A DNA stretch of 64,000 nucleotides from Frateuria terrea (GCF_900115705.1 NZ_FOXL01000006.1:124001-188000); one strand, 5' to 3'; positions 17,702-27,432 are shown, numbered from the stretch's first letter. Numbers and translations: made by a program. The notes: generated by a model from the letters alone, not told the origin.

Positions 17702-18457
17702 CTACCAAGCCGTTTCCAGCTGGCCGTATGGGCGTCCGTTTGGCCCGAACCGCCGCTCGACGATCCGCCCGTGTCCGGCATGGTCGATCGCCACCACCGT
17801 ACTGGCGCGCGTACCGTAGTCGGCACCCCGTATGAAAGCCGCCGATAGCCAGCGCTCGCGTTCGATGCCAACGCCCGTATCGGGCAAATCGCCATCAAGG
17901 GCTGGGCGCTCGTCCGCCAGTGCATCGAACAGCGGCGCGAAGTCATCGGCCGCCCTGTCTTCCAGCCACGCCTGCAGTCGCGCCATCAGCTGCCGCGTCT
18001 TCGGCCAGGGCGTGTTGAAATCGGCGTTGGACAATCCATGCACGCCGGGCGTGACGGCCTGCGCTCGCGGCACGGGCCGGTTGCCCAGGTAGAACGCATC
18101 GTGCGCGTCGAAGGTGAGCAGGTTGAACGGACGGTATTGCCCGGCGACCTCGCTCAAGGCCTGTGCGTGCACGGTGGCACCGGCCTCGCCACGCAGGAAA
18201 TCGGTCACCAGCCAGCCGCGCGAAAGGCCGGCCTGCGGATCGCGCGGGTCGCGCACGTTGGTGACCGTGGCGCAGCGCCCGCCCGGGTTCACACCCAACC
18301 AGGTGCCGCCCGCCTCCAGGTCGCGACCGGCGATCACCGGCGCGTCGTCCCAGCGTGCCAGCGGGGCACTGGGACGGGCGTGGTATTCGTCGCGGTTGCC
18401 CGCCAGCAGCAAGCGCCAACGCGGGTGGGCGTTCCAGGCGAAGGCGATCAGGCACAT
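17702..18457 (-). CDS. NRDE family protein (TANGO2 homologue)
   Basis: The 251-aa protein begins MCLIAFAWNAHPRWRLLLAG and has the defining GNRDEYHARP motif at about 20-29, with Cys2 positioned as in Ntn-like family members. Conserved blocks GGTWLGVNPGGRCATVTN, GLSNADFNTPWPKT and YGTRASTVV follow. TANGO2 proteins have been linked to haem or lipid trafficking; the bacterial function is not settled. The Met at 18457 is preferred over one 28 codons upstream because conserved family members start MC. It lies downstream of the first TonB receptor gene on the same strand, but a terminator separates them. Confidence 0.88.
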   Translation of the reverse strand: MCLIAFAWNAHPRWRLLLAGNRDEYHARPSAPLARWDDAPVIAGRDLEAGGTWLGVNPGGRCATVTNVRDPRDPQAGLSRGWLVTDFLRGEAGATVHAQALSEVAGQYRPFNLLTFDAHDAFYLGNRPVPRAQAVTPGVHGLSNADFNTPWPKTRQLMARLQAWLEDRAADDFAPLFDALADERPALDGDLPDTGVGIERERWLSAAFIRGADYGTRASTVVAIDHAGHGRIVERRFGPNGRPYGQLETAW

Positions 18458-18502
18458 GAGCAGCTCGGGTGGGAAGAAAGATTCCATTGTCGCGAATAAA
18501 GA

Positions 18503-18528
18503 ACGGCGCGCCAGAAACGGCGCGCCGT
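18503..18528 (-). terminator. Rho-independent terminator of the TonB receptor gene
   Basis: ACGGCGCGCC and GGCGCGCCGT form a perfect 10-bp stem with a 6-base loop. On the minus strand the sequence TTCTTTATT follows. It lies 24 bases after the receptor stop. Confidence 0.8.
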
Positions 18529-18551
18529 CCCGGGAACCCACGGCGGGAAGG

Positions 18552-21407
18552 TCACATCTTGTATTTCACGCCGACCGTGTAGAAGCGTCCGACCATACCC
18601 ATCTGCGACCAGGTCGGGTTGTAGTTGACCCCGGCATAGTTCGCCGGATCGAACGGCGCTCGGCGATTGAGCGCATTGAGGACCGACGCATAGACCGAGA
18701 AATGGTCGTTGAAGTCGTAGTTGCCGGTCAGGTCGAACTGCGTCCAGGCGCCGACGTGGCAGCTGGGCGGGTACGGGTTGCCGGCATCGTCGGTGGAGAT
18801 GCATCCCTCGCCGGCGTCGGGCGAGGTCATGCTGATGCCGCTGGTGTAGTACAGCGTGCCGGTGATCGTGGCCGGGCCGAACATGAAGCTGTTCGACCAG
18901 GTCGCGCGGTCGCGCGGCGTACCCGCACCGGAGGACACCGCATAGACGCCGTGCGTGCCGACGAAGCGCTGCACCGTGCCGTCCTGCAGGGTGAGGTTCC
19001 ACTCGAAGATGCGCGTGGCGCTGAACTCGCTGCGCAGCTTCAGGTTGTCACCGAAGGTGAAGTTGCCGATCAGGTCCAGGTCCACGCCCTTGGTCTGCAG
19101 CGAGTTCTGGTTGACGTAGGGCGCCTGCACCACCACCGGCTTGGGCAGCAGCGTCGGGTGCTCCGGATCGGGCACGTCGGGGACGATCGCCGAACCCGGT
19201 GGCAATGGCGTACCGGCGAAATAGGCATCGAGCACCGCTTGCGGATCGAACTGGCCGATCACCCCGGTCTTCTTGATGTCGTAGTAGTCCACCGAAGCGC
19301 TGAACTGGTCGCTCGGCTGCCACAGCACGCCAAAGGTCCAGCTCTTGGATTTCTCCGGCCGGATGTTGGGATTGCCGATGGTGTCGAAGGCCAGGCCATA
19401 AGGACGCGTGTAGGCGTCACTGCCGTGGGCGGCCACGTAATCGTCCGGCAGGTTATAGGTGGCGAAGCCTTCCGATTCGCTGGAGCCATTCTCGGCGAAG
19501 CTCGGGGCGCGGAAACCCTTCGACCAGGTGCCGCGGATCGCCAGCGACTCGATCGGCTTCCACTTGAAACCCACCTTGGGCGAGAAGTTGCTGCCGAAGT
19601 CGGAGTACTTGTCATAGCGACCGGACACGTCCACTTCCAGCGACTCAAGGAACGGTGCGTCCAGTTCGACGTAGGCGCCCTTCACCGTGCGCTTGCCGAA
19701 CGTGTGCGCCACGCCCAGGCCTTGCGCTGACAAGCCGGGATTGAGGTCCGGATCGGACTGCTTCTCGCGGCGCAGGTCGACGCCCGTGGCCAGTCCCAGC
19801 GAGCCACCCGGCAGGTCCCACAACAGACGCGTGACGTGGAAGTCCAGCGACTGCAGGTCGGTAGTCGACTTCTTGTGCAGCACCGGCGCCAGCTGGGCGA
19901 GCAGTTCGGGCGAGTTCTGCGACGGATCGACGAAGTTGTACGTGCCGTTGTTGACCGCACTGATCAGCGCGGCGTAGTTGAGGAAGCCGTAGTTGTTCAC
20001 GTCCAGCGAGCTGTGGTTGATCACCAGCGCGCTGTCGTAGTTCCACTCGCCCCAGACGCCATGGATGCCGCCGACCACGCGAACGTTGTCGTTGACGTTC
20101 TTCGCGCCGCCGGGGATGCCGCCGAAGGCATAGGTGATCAAGGCCGGCTGGGTGGGGAACGGATCGTTCGGATTGTCCGAGCCGTCGGGCAAGGTCGCCG
20201 GCAACACGATCGAGCGCGTGTTCACCGGCGTGCCGGCGCGGATCTGCGGCGGCACGGCCGCGGCCTCCACCTTGTTGTGGTAGTAGCTGCCGCTGACGTA
20301 GGCCTCGCTGTTGTCGCCCACCTTCACGGTCAACCGACCGTAGGCGCCCACGCGCTCCTGCTTGGGCGCCAGGTCGACGTAGTCGGCAATCTGGTTCTGC
20401 TCGCAACCGCTGCCCAGGTCGTTGCTGACCAGCCTGGTCCCCGCTCCGCAGGGAACCAGCGGCTGCCACAGGGCGCCTGGGACCGCGGTCCCGGTCTGCT
20501 GGCCGCCCGGGCCCGGAAGGCCGGGAACCGCCGGCTGCACGATGGGGACGATCGAGCCGGTGTTGAAACCGGGCTGGCCCCAGTTGAGGTCGCTGCCGCC
20601 GCCGGGGCTAAGGTCCGTCGTGTTGTAGGGATAGCTGCGGTCGCGCGCCCAGATGCGGTCGTCCTTCTGCGCCTCGACACTGCCGTAGGCGTTCCAGCCG
20701 TCCTTCTGCAGGTCGCCGCCACCGAACAGGAGCGTGACGCGCCGCGTGGTACCGCCGCCGCGTTGCGAGGTACCGATTTCGGCCGTGCCCTCCAGGCCCT
20801 TGTAGTCGTGCTTGAGGATGATGTTGACCACGCCGGCGATCGCGTCGGCGCCATAGAGCGAGGAAGCGCCGTCCTTCAGCACGTCGATGCGTTCGATCGC
20901 GTTGACCGGGATGGTGTTGAGGTCGACGAAGGTGCGCTGGCCGTCATCGGCCAACGGATAGTTGGTCGAGCGGCGACCGTCGATCAGCACGAGCGTGGAG
21001 TTGACGGTCAGGCCGCGCAAGGCGACACCGGCCGAGCCCGCGGCGAAACCCGCGGTGAACGCGGTCGGGATCGAGCCGCTGTTGTCGGCCGATATCGCAC
21101 GCACGACGTCGCTGACGGTCTTCAGGCCGCTGCGCTGGATCTGCGCCGCGGTGATCACCGTGACCGGCGAAGGCGTCTCCGCGTCGATGCGCGGAATCGC
21201 CGAACCGGTGACGGTGATGGTCTGCAGTTGCTGCGCCTGTTGGGGGCTGGTCTGCTGCGGGCTGGTCTGCTGCGGGTTCGCCTGCTGCTGGTCCTGCGGC
21301 GGCGGCACGGCGCCGGCGGTGTCGGCAGGCGGGGTGGTCTGGGCGTGAACGTAACCTAGAGGCGTCAACAGCAAAGCCAACGCCGTAGCGAGCTTGTTGG
21401 GCTTCAT
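18552..21407 (-). CDS. TonB-dependent outer membrane receptor, 951 aa
   Basis: A 951-aa ligand-gated outer membrane transporter. A signal peptide (MKPNKLATALALLLTPLGYV then HAQ) precedes a Pro/Gln-rich segment with repeated PQQTS, then a TonB-box-like LQTITVTGS. The plug domain contains VALRGLTVNSTLVLIDGRRS, NAIERIDVLKDGASSLYGAD and IAGVVNIILKHDYKG. A large beta-barrel follows, ending in FYTVGVKYKM. This resembles the big xanthomonad receptors for carbohydrates or peptides, but the substrate cannot be inferred. ATG 21407 has a GAGGA box 10 bases upstream. A 250-base spacer separates it from a second receptor gene on the same strand. Confidence 0.93.
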   Translation of the reverse strand: MKPNKLATALALLLTPLGYVHAQTTPPADTAGAVPPPQDQQQANPQQTSPQQTSPQQAQQLQTITVTGSAIPRIDAETPSPVTVITAAQIQRSGLKTVSDVVRAISADNSGSIPTAFTAGFAAGSAGVALRGLTVNSTLVLIDGRRSTNYPLADDGQRTFVDLNTIPVNAIERIDVLKDGASSLYGADAIAGVVNIILKHDYKGLEGTAEIGTSQRGGGTTRRVTLLFGGGDLQKDGWNAYGSVEAQKDDRIWARDRSYPYNTTDLSPGGGSDLNWGQPGFNTGSIVPIVQPAVPGLPGPGGQQTGTAVPGALWQPLVPCGAGTRLVSNDLGSGCEQNQIADYVDLAPKQERVGAYGRLTVKVGDNSEAYVSGSYYHNKVEAAAVPPQIRAGTPVNTRSIVLPATLPDGSDNPNDPFPTQPALITYAFGGIPGGAKNVNDNVRVVGGIHGVWGEWNYDSALVINHSSLDVNNYGFLNYAALISAVNNGTYNFVDPSQNSPELLAQLAPVLHKKSTTDLQSLDFHVTRLLWDLPGGSLGLATGVDLRREKQSDPDLNPGLSAQGLGVAHTFGKRTVKGAYVELDAPFLESLEVDVSGRYDKYSDFGSNFSPKVGFKWKPIESLAIRGTWSKGFRAPSFAENGSSESEGFATYNLPDDYVAAHGSDAYTRPYGLAFDTIGNPNIRPEKSKSWTFGVLWQPSDQFSASVDYYDIKKTGVIGQFDPQAVLDAYFAGTPLPPGSAIVPDVPDPEHPTLLPKPVVVQAPYVNQNSLQTKGVDLDLIGNFTFGDNLKLRSEFSATRIFEWNLTLQDGTVQRFVGTHGVYAVSSGAGTPRDRATWSNSFMFGPATITGTLYYTSGISMTSPDAGEGCISTDDAGNPYPPSCHVGAWTQFDLTGNYDFNDHFSVYASVLNALNRRAPFDPANYAGVNYNPTWSQMGMVGRFYTVGVKYKM
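21246..21290. repeat. 15-bp tandem repeat coding PQQTS units
   Basis: Two identical 15-base units GCTGGTCTGCTGCGG are followed by a degenerate third. They lie inside the TonB receptor gene and give the protein repeat PQQTSPQQTSPQQ between signal peptide and plug. Slippage could vary the linker length. Confidence 0.8.
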
Positions 21408-21657
21408 GACTCGATCCTCGGTTGTGGGGATGCGCAATGCGCCCGAGGTCTAGCGGTATTTGTGTGCGCCGCCAGCACTGCGGGCGAGGGGAATTGCGCG
21501 AGGTGAGTCTTCCACTTTCCAGCGCCGCTTACAAGCACTTAACCCCGCGCACCGACTTTCGATACATGTGGCCCGCTGGCACGGCTTATGCCTCTTGGCA
21601 ACGGCCGTCTGCAGGCTGGCTGGCGCCTTCTTGGCATGGATGTCTATACCGCCAGAC

Positions 21658-23763
21658 TTACATGTCCAGGCGCATGCCGATCAGCACGCTTCGGCCGGGT
21701 GCCGGCTCGTAGTAGCGGCCGTTGCCGTCGTTGACGATCACCGAGCCGACGGTCCGCCGGTCGAACAGGTTGTCCACCCGCACGATCAGATGCATTCGCG
21801 CTTCGCCCAGCGCGATTCCATAGCCGACGTCGACACCCGTACGCACGTAACCCGGTGCAACCGCGCTGTTGCGGTCGTCCACCGGCACCGCGCCGACGCC
21901 TTCGAGTTCGAGCCCACCGCGCCAGCCCAGGTCGCCCCCACGTTCCAGGCGCAGCGAGCCGTAGCGATCGGGTACGCCGGGAACTCGGGTGCCTGCCGGT
22001 ACCGGCAGGTCCGGCACCCGGCAGGGCGTGGCGGCGCAGGCGAGGAAGCCGGTGCGGAAGCGCGCCTGCAGCCAGGTCATGCCCAGCCGCAGGCGCCAGC
22101 CGTCGCCGAGCTCGCCGTCGAGCGACAGTTCCGCGCCCTGGCGGCGGCTGCGTCCCACGTTGCGATAGGTGGAACGGCCGCCGTAGTTGCTTGCCACCGC
22201 CAGTTCGTCGCGACTGTCCGCACGGAACAGCGCCAGTTCCACCTGCAGGTCGTCGCGCGTACGCCATTTCAGCCCGAGTTCGCCGCTGCGGCTGCGCACG
22301 GGACGCAGGTCGAGCGCCAGCCCGGCCTGGCCGTCGCGCCGGTAGCCGAGCTCGTTGAAGGTCGGCGTCTCGAAGCCTTCGCCGTAGCTGGTGTAGAGCC
22401 TCAGCGCCGTGCTCGGCCGGTAGTCGATACCGGCCACCGGCGTGGTCGCCCGGTAGCGCGTGCGGCCGCTGTCGTCGGGATTGCCCGCCGTGAGGTAGCG
22501 ATCGGACGCGCGGAACGTCACCACACTGTGCCGCGCGCCCAGCAGCAACGACCAATGAGGGGCGAGGCGCCAGTAGAGCTGCGCATACTGGTCGAAGGCA
22601 TGCACGCGGTCGAGCTCGTTGCGGCGCAGCGCGCCCTGCACGCCGAGCGCGTCGCCGACGAAGTTCTCGTAGCCGCGCCGGTGCTGGTCCTGCGCATCCC
22701 AGCTTGTCCCCAGGACCAGTTCCAGTGGACGTCCGAAGAGCCGGCCGCGACGCGTCCAGCGAGCATCGGCGCCGCCATAGCCACCATCCAGGTCGACCAC
22801 GCCGCCGGCGCTGAGCGGGCTTTGCTGCGCCGCCGGCGGGATCGCCAATACCTGGGTGACGCCGCGCCGCCCGCCATATCCCATCAGGCGCACGTCCTGG
22901 CGGTCGCCCCGGGCTTCCCAGACCGCCCCCAGCTGTTGCTGCTGCAGACGCTTGCGCGTGTCGAAGGCGAATGCCGCCTCCACTGCCTGGCGCGGATCGG
23001 CCCGCCACTGGTCACGGGTCAGGCCGAGCGGATCCTGCGCCTGCGGCTGCGCCAGCGTGTTGGCTACCACGGTGAGCGTGCGGCCCTCTCCGAGATCGAA
23101 AGCCAGGCGCGCATTGCCTGACGTCCGCTGCGCACGGCTGTGCGCACGATAGCCGTCGGTGCGGAAATGTCCCAGGGCCACGCTGTAGTTGAGTGGACCG
23201 GCGATGCCCCGCGCCGCGCCACCCAGGCGCAGGCTGGCGTCGGCACCGGCGTAGGCTTCCAGCGTACGCTCCGGCACCGGGCCGCCTTCGGCGCTCCATA
23301 GCTGCACCACGCCACCGGACGAGTTGCCGTACAGCGCCGAGAACGGCCCACGCAACACTTCCACGCGGTCGGCCGCCGCCAGCGCGAAATGTGAGACCTG
23401 GCCTTGCCCGTCCGGCATCGTCGCGGGAATGCCATCGGCATACAGACGCACGCCGCGTACACCGAAGCTGGCACGCGCGCCGAACCCGCGGATCGACAAT
23501 TGCTCATCCTGCGCGTAGTCCTGCCGGTCGCGCGCGAGCACGCCAGGCACGCCGGTCAGCACCTCGGACAGGTTCACGCCGGGCTTGCCGTCCGCGCCGG
23601 CGCGCACCGGCACGCTGGACAGGGCGGCTGGCAGGTCGAACAGCGGGATGTCCAACCGCATCGCCGGCACCGGCACCGGTGGCAGTTCGGTGACCGTTTG
23701 CGCCGCCACCGCCAGTGGCAGCCAGGCGGCTGCGATCGCGCCCCACGCTCGAACCGTTCCCAT
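21658..23763 (-). CDS. TonB-dependent receptor, about 701 aa
   Basis: A second outer membrane receptor. The signal peptide is MGTVRAWGAIAAAWLPLAVA then AQT. The plug holds LSEVLTGVPGVLARDRQD, LSIRGFGARASFGVRGVRLY, DGIPATMPDGQGQ and VEVLRGPFSALYGNSSGGVV, a FecA/FhuA-like pattern. The barrel ends PGRSVLIGMRLDM. Metal chelate uptake is a common role of this group, but the ligand is not predictable here. Met at 23763 follows an AGGCGG box; an upstream Met 10 codons earlier is less likely. It lies upstream of the other receptor gene and diverges from envC, leaving 113 bases for both promoters. Confidence 0.9.
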   Translation of the reverse strand: MGTVRAWGAIAAAWLPLAVAAQTVTELPPVPVPAMRLDIPLFDLPAALSSVPVRAGADGKPGVNLSEVLTGVPGVLARDRQDYAQDEQLSIRGFGARASFGVRGVRLYADGIPATMPDGQGQVSHFALAAADRVEVLRGPFSALYGNSSGGVVQLWSAEGGPVPERTLEAYAGADASLRLGGAARGIAGPLNYSVALGHFRTDGYRAHSRAQRTSGNARLAFDLGEGRTLTVVANTLAQPQAQDPLGLTRDQWRADPRQAVEAAFAFDTRKRLQQQQLGAVWEARGDRQDVRLMGYGGRRGVTQVLAIPPAAQQSPLSAGGVVDLDGGYGGADARWTRRGRLFGRPLELVLGTSWDAQDQHRRGYENFVGDALGVQGALRRNELDRVHAFDQYAQLYWRLAPHWSLLLGARHSVVTFRASDRYLTAGNPDDSGRTRYRATTPVAGIDYRPSTALRLYTSYGEGFETPTFNELGYRRDGQAGLALDLRPVRSRSGELGLKWRTRDDLQVELALFRADSRDELAVASNYGGRSTYRNVGRSRRQGAELSLDGELGDGWRLRLGMTWLQARFRTGFLACAATPCRVPDLPVPAGTRVPGVPDRYGSLRLERGGDLGWRGGLELEGVGAVPVDDRNSAVAPGYVRTGVDVGYGIALGEARMHLIVRVDNLFDRRTVGSVIVNDGNGRYYEPAPGRSVLIGMRLDM

Positions 23764-23864
23764 TGCACCGCCTGTCCGCCGCCGGCCGGCCATGGTAGCG
23801 CCCCAACGTGCACGCGCTGTCTGGGGTTGGGCTAAAGGCCACCCTACGCGGCGTCCGCTTCGGG

Positions 23865-23870
23865 GATAAT
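23865..23870 (+). promoter_or_regulatory. -10 box (GATAAT) for envC, leaderless geometry
   Basis: GATAAT ends exactly 6 bases before the envC ATG at 23877, and no Shine-Dalgarno sequence is present. This is the same arrangement as at dinG and folB. Confidence 0.45.
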
Positions 23871-23876
23871 CGATGC

Positions 23877-25049
23877 ATGCGCCGTCCTTCCCTTCGTGCC
23901 CTCGTCCGCCTGCTGGCCCTCGTCGCACTGGCTACCGCGATGCCCGCCGTCGCGCAGGACAGCTCCGGCCAGCAGGCCCAGGCCAGGCAGCAGCTGACCG
24001 AGCTGCGCAGCAGGATGGAAGCGCTCGCCCGCGAACAGGCACAGACCGCCGCCCACCGCGACAGCGCCAACGCCGAACTGGCCCGCCAGGCCAACGCTCT
24101 GGCCGAGGCCGCCCGCACGCTGCGCGAAGCCGACGCTGCGCTCACCGCCAAGCAGCAGCAGCTCGACCAGCTGCAACAGCAACGTGCAGGGCTCGACCAG
24201 CGGCTGGCCGGGCAGCGTGCGGCCATTGCCGACCTGCTGCGCGCCACCTACACGCTAGGCCGCGGCACCGACTTGCGCCTGCTGCTGGGTGACCAGGACC
24301 TGGCGCAGATCGCACGCGCCCTCGCCTATTCGAAGTATTTCCAGCAGGACCGCGCCGCGCGCGTCGCCGAACTGATGGGCGAACTGAGCCGCCTGCAGCA
24401 AGTGGAAGCCGACATCACTGCCGAACAACAGGCGCTGGCCGCCACCCGCGCTGAGCGCGCCGACAAGGCACGGGCGCTGGCGGCGCAGCGCGCGGCACAG
24501 CAGAAGCTGGTCGCGCAGGCGAACGCCAAGTACAAGGACGAGGCCCAGCGCCTGGCCGCGATGAAGCGCAACGCACAGTCGCTCGACCAGCTCGTCGACA
24601 AGCTGCAGCGCGCCATCGACCAGGCAGCACGCGAAGCGGCACGCCGTTCGCAGGCCAGCCCGGCCGCGCCCAGCCGCGCCGGCGGCAAGGCCGACATCCG
24701 CGGCAACCTGCCGTGGCCGGCGGCCGGCGCCGTGGTCAGCTACGGCAACGGCGTGCTGATCAAGGCCGCCGGCGGCAGCGAAGTGCACGCAGTGGCCCGC
24801 GGCCGGGTCGTCTACGCCGCCTTCCTGCGCGGCTATGGCCTGCTGGTCATCCTCAACCACGGCGACGGCTGGCTGAGCATGTACGGCAACAACGAAAGCC
24901 TGCTGCACGGCGTCGGCGACCAGGTCGAAGCCAGCGAAGCGATCGGCACTGCCACGCCGCCGACGGGCATCAACACCGGCGTGTATTTCGAACTGCGCCA
25001 CGACAACAAGCCGGTCGACCCGCGCGGCTGGCTGGCCAAGCGGCGTTGA
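23877..25049 (+). CDS. envC: Murein hydrolase activator EnvC (degenerate M23 domain)
   Basis: A 390-aa periplasmic protein with signal peptide (MRRPSLRALVRLLALVALAT, cleaved near AVAQ), a long coiled coil (about 25-250, rich in Ala, Gln and Arg), and a C-terminal LytM/M23 domain (about 270-390). The zinc ligands of active M23 enzymes are missing: the HxxxD position reads GVLIKAAGG and the HxH position reads GVYFELRHDNKP. This fits EnvC, which does not cut murein but activates amidases AmiA/AmiB at the division site. It is followed 92 bases later by ctpA, a common gammaproteobacterial neighbour. Confidence 0.93.
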   Translation: MRRPSLRALVRLLALVALATAMPAVAQDSSGQQAQARQQLTELRSRMEALAREQAQTAAHRDSANAELARQANALAEAARTLREADAALTAKQQQLDQLQQQRAGLDQRLAGQRAAIADLLRATYTLGRGTDLRLLLGDQDLAQIARALAYSKYFQQDRAARVAELMGELSRLQQVEADITAEQQALAATRAERADKARALAAQRAAQQKLVAQANAKYKDEAQRLAAMKRNAQSLDQLVDKLQRAIDQAAREAARRSQASPAAPSRAGGKADIRGNLPWPAAGAVVSYGNGVLIKAAGGSEVHAVARGRVVYAAFLRGYGLLVILNHGDGWLSMYGNNESLLHGVGDQVEASEAIGTATPPTGINTGVYFELRHDNKPVDPRGWLAKRR

Positions 25050-25141
25050 CGGACCGCTTACCGCCGCGCAGGCTGGGAATGCCCCTTGAACGACTGCGCC
25101 CGCGCGCGGTCGAAATCCGCCGGACCACCAGGAGTTTCCGC

Positions 25142-26485
25142 ATGCAACCGTTCCCCCGTGCCCTGGCCTGCGCCGTGACCGCCGCGCTGGCGTTCGCGCC
25201 ATTGCATGCGCAGGACGCGCCGGCCGCCGCCACGAGCGCGGGCGTGCCCGCCGCCGCGGCCAGCGCGCCCGATCCGGTCGACCTGGACGACGTGCGCAAT
25301 TTCAGCCGCGTCTACGAGGTAATCCGCCAGGCCTACGTCGAGCCGGTCGACAACAAGACCCTGATGAAGGCCGCCATCAGCGGCATGCTCAGCGGGCTGG
25401 ATCCGCACAGCGAATACCTCGACAAGCAGGGCCTGGAGCAGCTCTCCGAAGACACCACCGGCCAGTACAGCGGCCTGGGCATCGAGGTGCTTGAGGTCGA
25501 CGGTGCACTGCGCATCATCGCGCCGATCGACGACACGCCCGCTGCGCGGGCCGGCATCAAGCCGGGCGACACCATCGTCAAGATCGACGGCAAGGCGGTC
25601 GACCCGGAAAACGTCGACGACATGTTCCGCCGGCTGCGCGGCGACCCGGGCAGCAAGATCACCCTCACCATCCTGCACGAGAAGAGCGACAAGCCGATCG
25701 ACATGCACCTGGTGCGCGAGCGGATTTCGGTCACCAGCGTGAAGCTGCGCGAACTGCAACCCGGCTATGCCTACATCCGCATCAGCCAGTTCCAGGAGGA
25801 CACCGCCGGCGACCTCGAGAAGAAGTTCGCCGCCTACGTGGCCAAGCACGGCCAACCGAAGGGAGTCGTGCTCGACCTCCGCTCCAATCCCGGCGGCCTG
25901 CTGACCTCGGCAGTGGCGACCAGCGACGACTTCCTCGATGCCGGCGGCATCGTCAGCACGCGCGGCCGGCTGGCCGATTCCAACCTCAAGTTCACCGCAC
26001 ACCCGGGCGACCTGCTCGACGGCGCGCCGATGGTGCTGCTGGTGGACAACGGCACCGCCTCGGCGGCCGAGATCGTCGCCGGCGCGCTCAAGGACAACCG
26101 CCGGGCGCTGATCGTGGGCCGGCGCACTTTCGGTAAGGGCGTGGTGCAGACCGTGCTGCCACTGGATGCCGACCACGCGGTCAAGCTCACCACCGCGCGC
26201 TACTACACGCCCAACGGTACCTCGATCCAGGCCGAAGGCATCAAGCCCGACATCGCGCTGGCCGACCTCACCGTCAATCCCGCCGACAACGGGCCGGAGC
26301 TGATCAACTCCGAAGCGGACCTCAAGCACCACCTGGCCAACGAGAACACCGCCTCCGGCCAGGACATCGACAACGACGGCAGTGCCGAGAACGCCAAGCT
26401 CGCCACCGAGGACTACGCGCTGGCGCAGGCGTTGAACATCCTCAAGGGGCTGGCGCTGGGGCATCCTGCGAGTGCGGCGAAGTAG
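25142..26485 (+). CDS. ctpA: S41 family C-terminal processing protease (CtpA)
   Basis: A 447-aa periplasmic serine protease. A signal peptide (MQPFPRALACAVTAALAFAP then LHAQ) is followed by an N-terminal helical region with GMLSGLDPHSEYLD, a PDZ domain at about 105-190 (GIEVLEVDGALRIIAP; GIKPGDTIVKIDGKAV), and the S41 catalytic core. The nucleophile is Ser307 in NGTASAAE and the general base is Lys332 in RRTFGKGVVQ. Homologues trim lipoproteins and regulate murein endopeptidases. The start is ATG 25142, preceded by CAGGAG. The gene ends in Ser/Ala-rich sequence and is followed within 8 bases by a repeat element. Confidence 0.94.
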   Translation: MQPFPRALACAVTAALAFAPLHAQDAPAAATSAGVPAAAASAPDPVDLDDVRNFSRVYEVIRQAYVEPVDNKTLMKAAISGMLSGLDPHSEYLDKQGLEQLSEDTTGQYSGLGIEVLEVDGALRIIAPIDDTPAARAGIKPGDTIVKIDGKAVDPENVDDMFRRLRGDPGSKITLTILHEKSDKPIDMHLVRERISVTSVKLRELQPGYAYIRISQFQEDTAGDLEKKFAAYVAKHGQPKGVVLDLRSNPGGLLTSAVATSDDFLDAGGIVSTRGRLADSNLKFTAHPGDLLDGAPMVLLVDNGTASAAEIVAGALKDNRRALIVGRRTFGKGVVQTVLPLDADHAVKLTTARYYTPNGTSIQAEGIKPDIALADLTVNPADNGPELINSEADLKHHLANENTASGQDIDNDGSAENAKLATEDYALAQALNILKGLALGHPASAAK

Positions 26486-26492
26486 CGCCTTT

Positions 26493-26661
26493 CCCTCTCC
26501 CCCGGCTTTCATCAAGGATGGGGGAGAGGGCTGGGGTGAGGGTCGGGGCTCGCCCGAAACTCTAAGGGGGTGGTGGCTGCTCCAAGAAGGCACCGGCTCA
26601 CCACATTCCCCGCAAGCCTTGTACCCCTCATCCCAACCCTCTTTCCAAAGGGCGAGGGAGC
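26493..26661. repeat. Intergenic composite repeat, copy D
   Basis: CCCTCTCCCCC (26493-26503) pairs with GGGGGAGAGGG (26520-26530). It is followed by CTGGGGTGAGGG and TCGGGGCTCGCC. About 80 bases later come CCCCTCATCCCAACCCT and GGGCGAGGGAG in inverted orientation. It fills the space between the convergent ctpA and tatC. Confidence 0.75.
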
Positions 26662-26676
26662 TAGAAGCTGCAGGGA

Positions 26677-27432
26677 TTACTCCGTCGCCTCGCGCGGCTT
26701 GACCAGCCAGCGCACCGCCAGCACGCCCAGTTCGTAGAGCAGGCACATCGGCACCGCCAGCATGATCATCGAGGTGATGTCCGGCGGCGTGATCACCGCC
26801 GCGATGGCGAACGCGCCGACGACGGCATAGCGGCGCACGCTGCGCAGCTTGGCCACGTCGACCACGCCCACCGCCGCCAGAATCACCACCGCCACCGGCA
26901 CCTCGAAGCACAGGCCGAAGGCAAAGAACATCAGCATCACGAAATCGAGGTAATGCGTGATGTCGGTCATCATCTCCACGCCCGCGGGAGTGACCGCGGT
27001 GAGGAATCGGAACGCCGCCGGCAGCACCAGGAAATAGGCAAACGCGCAACCGATGTAGAACAGCACCAGCGCCGCCAGCAGCAGCGGCCGCGCCAGCCGC
27101 TTCTCGTGCTTGTACAGGCCCGGGCTGACGAATGCCCACAGCTGGTAGAGGATCACCGGCATGCTGATGAACAGCGAGGTGTAGAAGGCCAGCTTCAACG
27201 GCGTGATGAACGGGCTGGCCACTTCGGTGGCGATCAGGTGCGCGCCCTGTGGCAGGCGGGCGACCAGCGGCTGGGCCAGCAATGAGTAGAGGCGGTTGGC
27301 GAACGGGATCAGCGCCAGCAGCACGATCAGCACCATGGCGCACGCCTTGAGCAGGCGCGAGCGCAGTTCGATCAGGTGCGAAAACAGGCCCTGCTGCAGG
27401 TCGAGCTGAGGTTCGGGCTCAGGCGAGGCCAT
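26677..27432 (-). CDS. tatC: Sec-independent protein translocase subunit TatC
   Basis: A 251-aa, six-helix inner membrane protein that recognises twin-arginine signal peptides with TatB. It begins QLDLQQGLFSHLIELRSRLL and has the conserved SPFITPLKLAFYTSLFISMP, YQLWAFVSPGLYKHEKR and FGLCFEVPVAVVIL, plus the C-terminal block TPPDITSMIMLAVPMCLLYE. The gene overlaps tatB by 14 bases, so translation is probably coupled. It is the last gene of tatABC and converges with ctpA. Confidence 0.97.
   Translation of the reverse strand: MASPEPEPQLDLQQGLFSHLIELRSRLLKACAMVLIVLLALIPFANRLYSLLAQPLVARLPQGAHLIATEVASPFITPLKLAFYTSLFISMPVILYQLWAFVSPGLYKHEKRLARPLLLAALVLFYIGCAFAYFLVLPAAFRFLTAVTPAGVEMMTDITHYLDFVMLMFFAFGLCFEVPVAVVILAAVGVVDVAKLRSVRRYAVVGAFAIAAVITPPDITSMIMLAVPMCLLYELGVLAVRWLVKPREATE

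Noticed and set aside
21577-21591. sigma54-like site (TGGCACG, 4 bases, ATGC) in the spacer between the two TonB receptor genes
   Set aside because: It is oriented on the plus strand, while both receptor genes are on the minus strand, and no plus-strand gene follows. One core base also differs. Probably chance.
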